DNA of 64,000 nucleotides, from NCBI GenBank assembly GCA_963644945.1, contig CAVIQK010000007.1, positions 14,694-78,693 on the forward strand, read 5' to 3'. The notes under the pieces are model-generated. The model was not told where the DNA came from and ran no database searches. It saw only the letters and a program-made list of their open reading frames with translations. This DNA comes from CAVIQK01 sp963644945. Lineage in GTDB: Bacteria > Bacillota > Clostridia > Christensenellales > DTU072. The position numbers and the translations under genes were made by a program. Of this stretch, positions 8,449 to 16,548 are shown one piece after another. Within the stretch, counting starts at the first letter, position 1. Every line of letters begins with the position of its first letter.

Positions 8449-10218
8449 TTAGTGTTCAAATTGAGAATTATATAAGTTGGCGTAAAATCCGTTTTGCGCT
8501 AGCAATTGTTCGTGAGTGCCTTGCTCTATAATATTTCCCTTGTTCATTACTAAAATCAAATCGGCATTTTTGATGGTTGACAAGCGATGGGCTACAATAA
8601 ACGAAGTTTTGTTTTTCATCAATTCGTCAAATGCTTGTTGTATTTTTATTTCTGTTCTGGTGTCGATCGAGGATGTCGCTTCATCCAATATAAGCATAGG
8701 CGGATGAACAAGCATAACTCTTGCTATCGACAACAACTGTTTTTGACCTTGTGAAATGTTCTCGCCGTCGTCGTTTATAATCGTGTCATAGCCGTTTTCG
8801 AGATGGGTTATAAAGTTGTGAATATGTGCCGATTTCGCCGCTTCAATAATCTCCTCGTCCGTAGCATCCGGTTTTCCGTATGCTATATTTTCTCTGACTG
8901 TGCCTTTTTTGAGCCATGTATCTTGCAAAACCATGCCGTAAGACGTGCGCAAAGACTTTCTTGTGATTTTCGAAATGTCTTCGTTTTCTACACAAATAGT
9001 CCCTTGGTCTACATCATAAAACCTCATTAGGAGATTTATAAGAGTGGTTTTTCCACATCCGGTAGGGCCTACTATCGCAATACGTTGACCACTTTTAACT
9101 TTTAGCGAAAATCCTTGTATCAAAGGATTAGATTTTACATAAGAGAAGTAAATATCGTCTATGGAAATATTGCCTTTCGCATCGACCAAATCGGGAAGAT
9201 CGGTGTCGGGAGTTTGATTTTTTTCTTCCAAAAGTTCGAACACTCTAGAAGCAGACGACATGGCTGTTTGAAATTCGGTAACAACTCCGGTAATTTCGTT
9301 GAACGGTTTTGTGTATTGGTTGGCGTAAGAAAGACAACATGACAATGCTCCGACGGTAAACGTGCCTACTCCTGCCACAACGTTTTCCGAAATCACGAGA
9401 TATGCGCCCAAAACACATACGACGACATACACGATATTATTGACGAATCTTGTACACGGATTGACCATCGCAGAATAAAATGCCGCATTTTGTCCCCACT
9501 TTTTGAGGTCGGCATTTATTACCGCAAATCTTTCTTCGGCTTTGTCCTCATACCCGAACAATTTGACGACTTTTTGGTTGTATAGCATCTCGTTGACAAG
9601 TCCGGAAAGTTCTCCACGTTTTTTCGCTTGCATTTGGAACATGTCATGACAGCCTTTTGCAATGAAGTACGCAACGAAAAGGGATAGCGGAGTAAGCCCC
9701 ACAACGACTACGGCAATCAGCCAATTGTAAATTAGCATAAACACCAAGGTGCCGATTATCGTAATAATACCGGTAAACAGTTGCAAAAATCCTTGAATAA
9801 GTCCGTCCGATATTTGATCGACATCTCCGTCGACTCTCGACATCAAATCGCCATGCGAGTGAGAGTCTATATAAGATAAGGGGAGATCGTTTAGTTTTCT
9901 AAATGCATTTCTCCTTAGATCTCTAATTACCCTAAACGATGCATAATTTATCAAAATCGTAGAAAGATATTGAAAAATCACGACGGCAATAATAAGTCCC
10001 AAAAGAATGATAGAATTTTTCAAAATCAACTCAAAATCGACATTGCCTTTTTCAATAATTCCATCGACGGTATTACCTACCACAACCGGTGCATACAGTG
10101 TGCATACAACTTGAACTATTGCACAAAGTAGGGACAAAATTATTTGTGGTAAATACGGTTTTGCATAAGCAAGAAGTTTTTTGATTGCGCCAAATTCGGA
10201 GGCAGAAGTCTTCTTCAT
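8449..10218 (-). CDS. ABC exporter subunit with intact Walker B and degenerate signature motif
   Basis: The 589-aa half-transporter has an N-terminal six-helix membrane domain and a C-terminal ATPase. Walker A is GPTGCGKTT and Walker B is LILDEATSS with the catalytic Glu. The signature motif is ISQGQ instead of LSGGQ. The partner gene has the opposite pattern, so the two form a BmrCD/TM287-288-type heterodimer with one degenerate ATP site. A longer frame exists upstream, but it lies inside the partner gene. The ATG at 10218 has GAGGAGG 8 bp before it and follows the partner's stop by 1 bp. The substrate is unknown; multidrug or peptide export is typical. Confidence 0.9.
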   Translation of the reverse strand: MKKTSASEFGAIKKLLAYAKPYLPQIILSLLCAIVQVVCTLYAPVVVGNTVDGIIEKGNVDFELILKNSIILLGLIIAVVIFQYLSTILINYASFRVIRDLRRNAFRKLNDLPLSYIDSHSHGDLMSRVDGDVDQISDGLIQGFLQLFTGIITIIGTLVFMLIYNWLIAVVVVGLTPLSLFVAYFIAKGCHDMFQMQAKKRGELSGLVNEMLYNQKVVKLFGYEDKAEERFAVINADLKKWGQNAAFYSAMVNPCTRFVNNIVYVVVCVLGAYLVISENVVAGVGTFTVGALSCCLSYANQYTKPFNEITGVVTEFQTAMSSASRVFELLEEKNQTPDTDLPDLVDAKGNISIDDIYFSYVKSNPLIQGFSLKVKSGQRIAIVGPTGCGKTTLINLLMRFYDVDQGTICVENEDISKITRKSLRTSYGMVLQDTWLKKGTVRENIAYGKPDATDEEIIEAAKSAHIHNFITHLENGYDTIINDDGENISQGQKQLLSIARVMLVHPPMLILDEATSSIDTRTEIKIQQAFDELMKNKTSFIVAHRLSTIKNADLILVMNKGNIIEQGTHEQLLAQNGFYANLYNSQFEH

Positions 10219-10219
10219 T

Positions 10220-11956
10220 TTACATTTCCTCCTCTTTATTTTGTGATAGATATATCTCTCTATATATTTCACTATTCTTAATAAGGTCGTCATGTTTCCC
10301 GATGCCGACAACTTTTCCTTCGTCCAACACGACTATAATATCAGAGTGTTTTACACTGGTCGCACGTTGCGAAACGGTGACGGTTGTAAGACCGTTTTCT
10401 TCTTCCATTTTGCGGAGCGCCTTTCTTAATTTCGCATCGGTTGCAAAGTCCAAAGCCGAAGAACTGTCATCCAAAATGAGTATTTTGGGAGCCGAAACTA
10501 TCGCTCTTGCTATTGTAAGTCTTTGCCGTTGTCCACCGGACAAATTCTTTCCTCCTTGCTCTACCACAAAATCAAGTCCGTCTTTTAGACCTTTTACGAA
10601 CTCTTTTGATTGTGATACTTCTAGGGCCTTTTCTATTTCGTCGTCGGAAATATTCGATCTTCCCCAACAAATATTTTCTCTTATTGTGCCGTTGAATAAA
10701 ACTGCCTTTTGCGGAACAACACCGATGGTCGAGGCTATCGTAGAAAATTTGTAATCTTTTACATTGTTCCCAAAAACTTTCACTTCTCCTTCGGTTGCAT
10801 CGTATAGTCTTGATATAAGACTGACAAGTGTCGTTTTTCCGCTACCGGTTCCGCCCAATATTCCGACACTCATACCTCTTGACACTTTGAGATTTACATT
10901 TTCTATTGAATGCGACGAATTGCCGCTATATGTAAACGAAACGTTGTTCATTTCTATTGCGGGAGCAGTCAAATCTAAAGGTCTTCCTTCGCCTTCAGGT
11001 AAAGACGAATTCACTGCTAGGACTTCGTTTATTCTCTGTGCAGATGCCGATGCTTTTGTAAATGTTATAAGCAAGTTGGCAAACACTACCATAGCATTAA
11101 GAATTTGCGTAATATAATTTATCAATGCGATAACTTCGCCCTGAGTAAGGTCGCCGACATTTACATTGATTCCACCAAAATATAATATTGCAATAACCGC
11201 AAAATTAAGGACGGCATACGTGAGCGGATTTAAGATTGCAGATATTGCACTTACTTTTATCGATGCCCCTGACAATATTTCCGAAGCATTGTCAAAAGAT
11301 TCTTTTTCGGTGTCTTCTGCTGCGAAGGCTCTTACCACACGAGCGCCGGACAGGTTTTCTCTTGTAAGTCTTGACACATCGTCTAATTTTTCTTGGACTT
11401 TCTTATATTTCGGCATTGTGACCTTGGTTATAATCAAAAGTCCTACACCTATAACAACCGATGCGCCAATAAAAATAAGCGACATTTTTACGTCAATAAT
11501 CATTGCCATAATTATTGCGCCGACGACTACGAACGGAGCCCTCAAAACAAGTCTAATGAACATTGCAACGGCTTGCTGTGTTTGGTTGACGTCGGTTGTC
11601 AATCTTGTAATCAAAGATATTGTCGAAAATCTATCGAGTTCCGCATACGAAAACTCGTTGATTTTATGGTACAATTCTCTTCTTAGATTGGTGCCGAACC
11701 CAAGAGATGCTCTTGATGCAAAAAATTGTGCGGTCAAGGCAAAACCTAGTCCTAGCACCGCAAGAGCCAATATTATTCCGCCACCTATATAAATTCCGCT
11801 TAAATCTCCGTTTTGACCACGAGGTATTGCGGTATCTATCATCCATGCGACGACAAGCGGTGTTATCAATTCAAAAATCGCTTCGACCATTTTGAAAAAC
11901 GGCCCTAAAATTGTTTTTGCACGATAACCTTTTAGATATTTGATTAGTTTTAACAT
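10220..11956 (-). CDS. ABC exporter subunit with Walker B Glu-to-Asp change
   Basis: This 578-aa half-transporter is the partner of the downstream subunit. Its membrane domain occupies roughly residues 15-310. The ATPase domain has Walker A GGTGSGKTT and a canonical LSGGQRQR signature. Its Walker B is ILILDDSSSALD, where the catalytic Glu is Asp. That makes its own site non-hydrolytic or slow, as in known heterodimeric exporters. The end of the gene (GAGGAGGAAATGTAA) also supplies the ribosome site for the partner. It lies 93 bp after malQ with no terminator between, so read-through from the merR-malQ unit is possible. Confidence 0.9.
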   Translation of the reverse strand: MLKLIKYLKGYRAKTILGPFFKMVEAIFELITPLVVAWMIDTAIPRGQNGDLSGIYIGGGIILALAVLGLGFALTAQFFASRASLGFGTNLRRELYHKINEFSYAELDRFSTISLITRLTTDVNQTQQAVAMFIRLVLRAPFVVVGAIIMAMIIDVKMSLIFIGASVVIGVGLLIITKVTMPKYKKVQEKLDDVSRLTRENLSGARVVRAFAAEDTEKESFDNASEILSGASIKVSAISAILNPLTYAVLNFAVIAILYFGGINVNVGDLTQGEVIALINYITQILNAMVVFANLLITFTKASASAQRINEVLAVNSSLPEGEGRPLDLTAPAIEMNNVSFTYSGNSSHSIENVNLKVSRGMSVGILGGTGSGKTTLVSLISRLYDATEGEVKVFGNNVKDYKFSTIASTIGVVPQKAVLFNGTIRENICWGRSNISDDEIEKALEVSQSKEFVKGLKDGLDFVVEQGGKNLSGGQRQRLTIARAIVSAPKILILDDSSSALDFATDAKLRKALRKMEEENGLTTVTVSQRATSVKHSDIIVVLDEGKVVGIGKHDDLIKNSEIYREIYLSQNKEEEM

Positions 11957-12049
11957 TTTTCCTCTACTTTTACGAGTTTTGTATTTTTTCTATCACTTAA
12001 ATACTATGCATATAAAATAAACCAACCTAGCATTTAACAAAAATTATGT

Positions 12050-13534
12050 TTATTTGCGATCTGCATTTTTTACAAATTTTTTGACGACTTTTATTATTTC
12101 TTCTCTATCGTAATTTTTAGGCAGTCGCCACGTCCAATTGCCTTCTGCTATAGACGGAGTGTTCATTCGTGCCTTGTTGGTCAAATTCAACCAGTCTTGC
12201 ATAGGAATAACAACCAAATCGGCAATAGAATCAAAGCATGCTTTTATCAGCGAATAGGTTATAGGGCCGTCGATTTTTTCGATTTCTTTTTTATAGCGAG
12301 CCTTTTCTGCTCCTTTCAATTCTCTTATCCAACTTGCCGAACATTCCGAATCGTGAGATCCGGTATAGACGACACAATTTGAATTTTTGTACATCCTAGG
12401 GAGATATTCGTTGTCGTCGTTTCCGAATGCGAACTGCAAAATTTTCATCCCCGGATAACCGCAAAAATCAAGCAGTTCTCTTACGTCGGGAGTAATATAC
12501 CCTAAATCTTCTGCAATTATCTTTGCATCGGGGAGAGCATCTTTTATGTGTCTAAAAAGTTCCTTCCCGGGACCTACTTCCCAATGCCCGTTTTTTGCAG
12601 TTTTTTCTTTTGCTCCGATGACATAATAACCGGCAAACCCTCTAAAATGATCAATTCTTACTATGTCGTAAAGTTTTTGATTTTGACGGACTCTTTTTAT
12701 CCACCAGTTAAATCCGTCCTTTGACATTTTTTCATAATTGTAAATCGGATTTCCCCATAATTGTCCGTCGTCGGAAAACGCATCCGGCGGCACTCCCGAC
12801 ACAAGCGTCGGTGCCAAATTTTCATCAAGTAAAAATAGATCTATGTTGCTCCACACGTCTGCCGAATCGTATGCGACATATATAGGCATATCTCCTATTA
12901 TTGTGATGCCTTTTTTCTTCGCATAAGATCTTACTTCGTTCCATTCGGCGAAAAATTCAAACTGCAAAAACTTCCAAAAATTTATTTCGTTTATATAATT
13001 TTTTCGATAATTTTTCGCATTTTCATAAAATTTATATTCCTCGGGCCACTCGCAAAACGGCTTATACGAAAAATGCTCTTTTAGCGCCATAAAATAGGCA
13101 TAGTCGTCAAGCCATGATGCATTTTCTTTGTCGAATTTTTTGAACGCAGGGGTTGGCTTGAACCGAGAATATGCTTTCTTGAAAAGGTCAAACTTGGTTG
13201 CAAAACAAAATCCGTAATCCGTTTTTGTTTTCTTTATCTTCGCACCTTGCAGTTCTTTTTTTGTAATCAGTCCTTTTGCGTTTAGCGTTTCGGGATCGAT
13301 GTAATAAGGATCACCTGCAAAAGCCGACGGCGATTGGTAAGGACTGTCACCGTATCCGGTAGGACTTAGAGGCAGTATTTGCCAACATTTCGTGTCGGTC
13401 TTTTTCAAAAAATCTATAAACCTTTTCGAAGGAGCGCCAAAAGTCCCTATTCCGTATTTAGACGGCAAAGAACTTACCGCCACAAGTATTCCGCTTTTTC
13501 TAGAAAAACCAAAATTTTTATTTATTTCTTCCAT
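12050..13534 (-). CDS. malQ: 4-alpha-glucanotransferase (amylomaltase)
   Basis: The 494-aa GH77 enzyme transfers alpha-1,4-glucan segments during maltodextrin or glycogen metabolism in the cytoplasm. The N-terminus (SGILVAVSSLPSKYGIGTFG) is typical. RIDHFRGF contains the nucleophile Asp and IAEDLGYITPDV the acid/base Glu. SHDSECS corresponds to the usual HDN-type motif with a Ser variation. It starts 7 bp after the MerR gene stop, so the two are one transcript. A link between this regulator and glucan metabolism is only suggested by position. Confidence 0.93.
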   Translation of the reverse strand: MEEINKNFGFSRKSGILVAVSSLPSKYGIGTFGAPSKRFIDFLKKTDTKCWQILPLSPTGYGDSPYQSPSAFAGDPYYIDPETLNAKGLITKKELQGAKIKKTKTDYGFCFATKFDLFKKAYSRFKPTPAFKKFDKENASWLDDYAYFMALKEHFSYKPFCEWPEEYKFYENAKNYRKNYINEINFWKFLQFEFFAEWNEVRSYAKKKGITIIGDMPIYVAYDSADVWSNIDLFLLDENLAPTLVSGVPPDAFSDDGQLWGNPIYNYEKMSKDGFNWWIKRVRQNQKLYDIVRIDHFRGFAGYYVIGAKEKTAKNGHWEVGPGKELFRHIKDALPDAKIIAEDLGYITPDVRELLDFCGYPGMKILQFAFGNDDNEYLPRMYKNSNCVVYTGSHDSECSASWIRELKGAEKARYKKEIEKIDGPITYSLIKACFDSIADLVVIPMQDWLNLTNKARMNTPSIAEGNWTWRLPKNYDREEIIKVVKKFVKNADRK

Positions 13535-13541
13535 AATAGAC

Positions 13542-13988
13542 CTAATCTTTATTTGCCGTTGCGTTTAGATATTTTTGTTTTATGTCTTCCGGCATTTTGT
13601 CCGGTACCAAACTCTTTACAGCCTTTTCGTCCCCAAACTTTATCGCCTCTTGATAATACCATGTTTTATAGGAAAGCAGGTCTCTTATCTTTTCTTTTTC
13701 TTTAATTTCGGCTTCGACTTTCTTGGCTTGATCGGTTATCATTTTTAGACGTTTTTCAAGAGTTTGATTGCCCTTTTTCACATAGTCCATAAATTGTTTT
13801 ATTTCTCTTAGTTTCATGCCCGATTTTTTTAGACACATTATATAAAACAATTTGTTTACGTCTTCTTCTGTAAACTTTCTCACTCCGTTGACCTTTTTTA
13901 TTTCGGAAAATAAACCTTTTTTGTCATAAAACCGTATTGCCGAAACCGATATATCGAATTTTTCGGCAACCTCTCCTATGGAATACAT
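13542..13988 (-). CDS. MerR-family transcriptional regulator
   Basis: The 148-aa protein begins MYSIGEVAEKFDISVSAIRFYDKKGLF, the winged-helix domain of the MerR family, followed by a long coiled-coil helix (about residues 80-120) and a short effector tail. There is no Cys cluster typical of metal sensors, so it is closer to the NmlR/AdhR-like or small-molecule branch. A GTG six bases upstream is possible, but AGAGG spaced 5 bp from the ATG supports 13988. A MerR-type operator lies 38 bp upstream inside the divergent promoter, so it probably controls the DXS-like gene and possibly itself and malQ. Confidence 0.88.
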   Translation of the reverse strand: MYSIGEVAEKFDISVSAIRFYDKKGLFSEIKKVNGVRKFTEEDVNKLFYIMCLKKSGMKLREIKQFMDYVKKGNQTLEKRLKMITDQAKKVEAEIKEKEKIRDLLSYKTWYYQEAIKFGDEKAVKSLVPDKMPEDIKQKYLNATANKD

Positions 13989-14022
13989 ATACACCTCTAT
14001 TTTATAAATTTTGAAAAAACAT

Positions 14023-14053
14023 TTGACTTAAACCATAGTTTAAGTTGTATAAA
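14023..14053 (+). promoter_or_regulatory. MerR-type promoter/operator driving the DXS-like gene
   Basis: -35 TTGACT (14023-14028) and -10 TATAAA (14048-14053) are separated by 19 bp, longer than normal. The spacer holds a perfect dyad ACTTAAAC, CATA, GTTTAAGT (14026-14045). A 19-bp spacer with a centred dyad is the hallmark of MerR-activated promoters. The divergent MerR gene starts 38 bp to the left. Confidence 0.85.
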
Positions 14054-14110
14054 AAGTATATCACAATCAATTCTTTCGTCAAGATATAATTAAGAAGTGA
14101 GGTATATTTT

Positions 14111-15868
14111 ATGTATGAAATTCTAAAAACTATAAATTCTCCCGACGATGTAAAAAAACTCAACGCCGAAGAACTAAAACTTCTTGCCGTTGAGATAAGA
14201 GAGGCTCTTTTCAACAGACTCACAAAAGTCGGCGGACACTTTGGCCCAAATTTTGGTATTGTCGAAACCGAAATTGCAATGCACTATGTTTTTGATTCCC
14301 CAAAAGACAAATTTGTTTTTGACGTTTCTCACCAAAGTTATCCTCACAAAATGCTTACGGGGCGACGCAACGGATACATAGACGACAATGCATTTTCGGA
14401 CGATTCGGGATACACCAACCCCGACGAGAGCGAACACGACCTATTCAACATAGGACACACATCGACGTCTATATCGCTAGCAACGGGGCTTTGTAAGGCA
14501 AGAGATCTTCTCGGAGGCACCGAAAACGTTGTAGCACTTATCGGAGACGGTAGTTTATCGGGAGGCGAAGCCCTCGAAGGTCTGAGTGTTGCGGGATCGG
14601 AACTTTCTTCCAATCTAATAATCATAGTCAACGACAATCAACAATCTATTTCCGAAACACACGGCGGACTGTATAAAAATTTACAACTTTTACGTGAAAC
14701 GAAAGGAGAGGCACAAAACAACTTTTTCAAAGCATGGGGACTAGATTATATCTACGAAGAAAACGGCAACGATGTTTTGAAAATGATTGAAGTTTTTAAG
14801 AAGGTAAAAGACATAGATCACCCGATCGTGGTCCATATAAATACAATTAAAGGCAAAGGCTACAAAATAGCCGAACAAAACAGAGAAGCATGGCATTGGA
14901 CGGTGCCTTTTGACAGAGAAACAGGGCTACCGACCATCAAATTCCCTAGTGAATCGTATACGTCAATAGCCAAAAATTATATTCTTTCACGTGCAAAAAC
15001 CGACGAAAAATTTTTGGTAGTCACCCCCAACATGCCGGGGAGCATGGGACTGACTCCGTCCGACAGAGAACAACTCGGAACACATTTTGTTGACTGCGGA
15101 ATCGCCGAAGAACAATCTATCGCAATGGCGGTAGGCGCAAGCAAACGTGGGGCTCGTCCTCTTGTCATAACTAATGTAACTTTTATGCAACGAGCCTTCG
15201 ACCAATTGTCGCACGATGCATGCATCAACCATGCCCCTATCACGATACTACTAAATTACTCGGCTTACGATGGTTTGACGGACGTGACACACCTAGGCAT
15301 TTTTGGAATTTCCGCATTTTCCAATATCCCCGAACTTCTTGTTATGTCCCCGTCCAACAAAGACCAACTCATTTCAGTCTTGGACTGGTCTCTTGAACAG
15401 CAAGATCACCCTGTTCTTATTCTTCTTCCGGGGGACGACGTAAAACAAGGTGTGGCACCTAAAGACTACTCGAATCTAAAATACACAACCGTAGAAAAAG
15501 GCGAAAAGGTCGCCATTCTAGCGCTAGGAGATTTCTTCAAATTTGGCAAATCTCTAAAAACCGCAATAGAAAAAGAATTGGGGTTCTCCCCGACTTTGAT
15601 AGATCCCGTTTTTGCCTCGGTGGTCGATAAAGACACCCTTTCCGCATTAAAGAAAAACCATTCTATAATAGTCACGATCGAAGACGGAATTTTAGACGGC
15701 GGATTCGGACAAAAAATTGCATCTTTCTTTGGGAATTCCGATATAAAAGTCAAAAACTACGGACTTGACAAAAAATTCTACGACCGCTACAACCCCAAAA
15801 AGTTGCTAGAATCTCTCGGTATTTCAAATGATTCCATGATAGAAGATATCAAACTCATGCTAAAATAA
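14111..15868 (+). CDS. DXS-like transketolase-family enzyme
   Basis: The 585-aa protein resembles 1-deoxy-D-xylulose-5-phosphate synthase throughout. The early segment FVFDVSHQSYPHKMLTGRR matches DXS. The thiamine-diphosphate motif runs GDGSLSGGEALEG to VNDN. The second half has the pyrimidine-domain GIAEEQS. However, the DXS signature DRAG-x(2)-GxDGxTHxG is replaced by a run reading NYSAYDGLTDVTHLG, and GDGA-TGG is GDGSLSGG, so the substrate may differ from that of true DXS. It is the only + strand gene here and is controlled by a MerR-type promoter, which is not expected of a housekeeping isoprenoid gene. A strong terminator follows. Confidence 0.75.
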   Translation: MYEILKTINSPDDVKKLNAEELKLLAVEIREALFNRLTKVGGHFGPNFGIVETEIAMHYVFDSPKDKFVFDVSHQSYPHKMLTGRRNGYIDDNAFSDDSGYTNPDESEHDLFNIGHTSTSISLATGLCKARDLLGGTENVVALIGDGSLSGGEALEGLSVAGSELSSNLIIIVNDNQQSISETHGGLYKNLQLLRETKGEAQNNFFKAWGLDYIYEENGNDVLKMIEVFKKVKDIDHPIVVHINTIKGKGYKIAEQNREAWHWTVPFDRETGLPTIKFPSESYTSIAKNYILSRAKTDEKFLVVTPNMPGSMGLTPSDREQLGTHFVDCGIAEEQSIAMAVGASKRGARPLVITNVTFMQRAFDQLSHDACINHAPITILLNYSAYDGLTDVTHLGIFGISAFSNIPELLVMSPSNKDQLISVLDWSLEQQDHPVLILLPGDDVKQGVAPKDYSNLKYTTVEKGEKVAILALGDFFKFGKSLKTAIEKELGFSPTLIDPVFASVVDKDTLSALKKNHSIIVTIEDGILDGGFGQKIASFFGNSDIKVKNYGLDKKFYDRYNPKKLLESLGISNDSMIEDIKLMLK

Positions 15869-15895
15869 ATTTCTCCACATTATCATCATAAAAAT

Positions 15896-15937
15896 AAAGA
15901 GCATATTTTAGGAATTATCCTAGAGTATGCTCTTTTT
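15896..15937 (+). terminator. Intrinsic terminator of the DXS-like gene
   Basis: A stem of AAGAGCATA with TATGCTCTT, extended by an inner TAGGA/TCCTA pairing, is followed by TTTTTTAC. Confidence 0.85.
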
Positions 15938-16045
15938 TACGTTTGTTTTTAAGTGGCTTATTTTGATTTTCAACAACAACCTTCATCTAATATATCCTAC
16001 TTTATTTTGGTTGTTTTTTACAGTCGGGGCAAGTGATTTTTTATT

Positions 16046-16546
16046 TCATATCAACTTAGCATACACATCAAACGATGCCTCGTCAAAACAGCAAAATGTT
16101 ATCACTATATCATAATTACTGTTCTCTTTCATCCAGTCTTTGACTGTTTTTATTGCGATTTTTGTCGCTTCCTCTATCGGATAAGCATAGATACCGGTCG
16201 AAATACACGGAAAACCGACACTGTGGACAGATTGCTCCATCGCAAGGTCTAGCGAATTTTTATAGCAGTCGGCTAAATGCTTTGCGGGATCACTGTCTAC
16301 TCCGTATATCGGGCCTACTGTATGAATAACATATTTAGCCTTCAAATTATAGCCGTTTGTAAGTTTCGCTTCACCTGTTTTGCATCCGCCGAGAGTCCTG
16401 CATTCTTTCAACAAATTAGGTCCTGCGGCTCTATGTATGGCTCCGTCGACTCCGCCACCGCCTAAAAGTGTTTTTTTCGCCGCATTGACTATCGCATCGA
16501 CGGGCAGTGTGGTTATATCACCCTTAAATAACTTGATCTCTTGCAT
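16046..16546 (-). CDS. Macrodomain protein (YmdB/MacroD-like) with NAAK in place of NAAN
   Basis: The 166-aa single macrodomain is similar in length and sequence to E. coli YmdB, an O-acetyl-ADP-ribose deacetylase and ADP-ribosyl hydrolase. GDIT (9-12), the glycine loop GGGGVDGAIH (29-38, with Asp34 matching YmdB Asp35) and STGIYAYP are present. The NAAN motif reads NAAK (21-24): the residue equivalent to catalytic Asn25 of YmdB is Lys, codon AAA. It may bind ADP-ribose with reduced or changed catalysis. It starts 2 bp after the Cd/Zn ATPase stop, so it belongs to the metal-efflux operon. Confidence 0.9.
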   Translation of the reverse strand: MQEIKLFKGDITTLPVDAIVNAAKKTLLGGGGVDGAIHRAAGPNLLKECRTLGGCKTGEAKLTNGYNLKAKYVIHTVGPIYGVDSDPAKHLADCYKNSLDLAMEQSVHSVGFPCISTGIYAYPIEEATKIAIKTVKDWMKENSNYDIVITFCCFDEASFDVYAKLI

Positions 16547-16548
16547 AA

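Noticed and set aside
11957..12049. Promoter for the ABC exporter pair
   Set aside because: Several weak -35/-10 combinations exist, none convincing.
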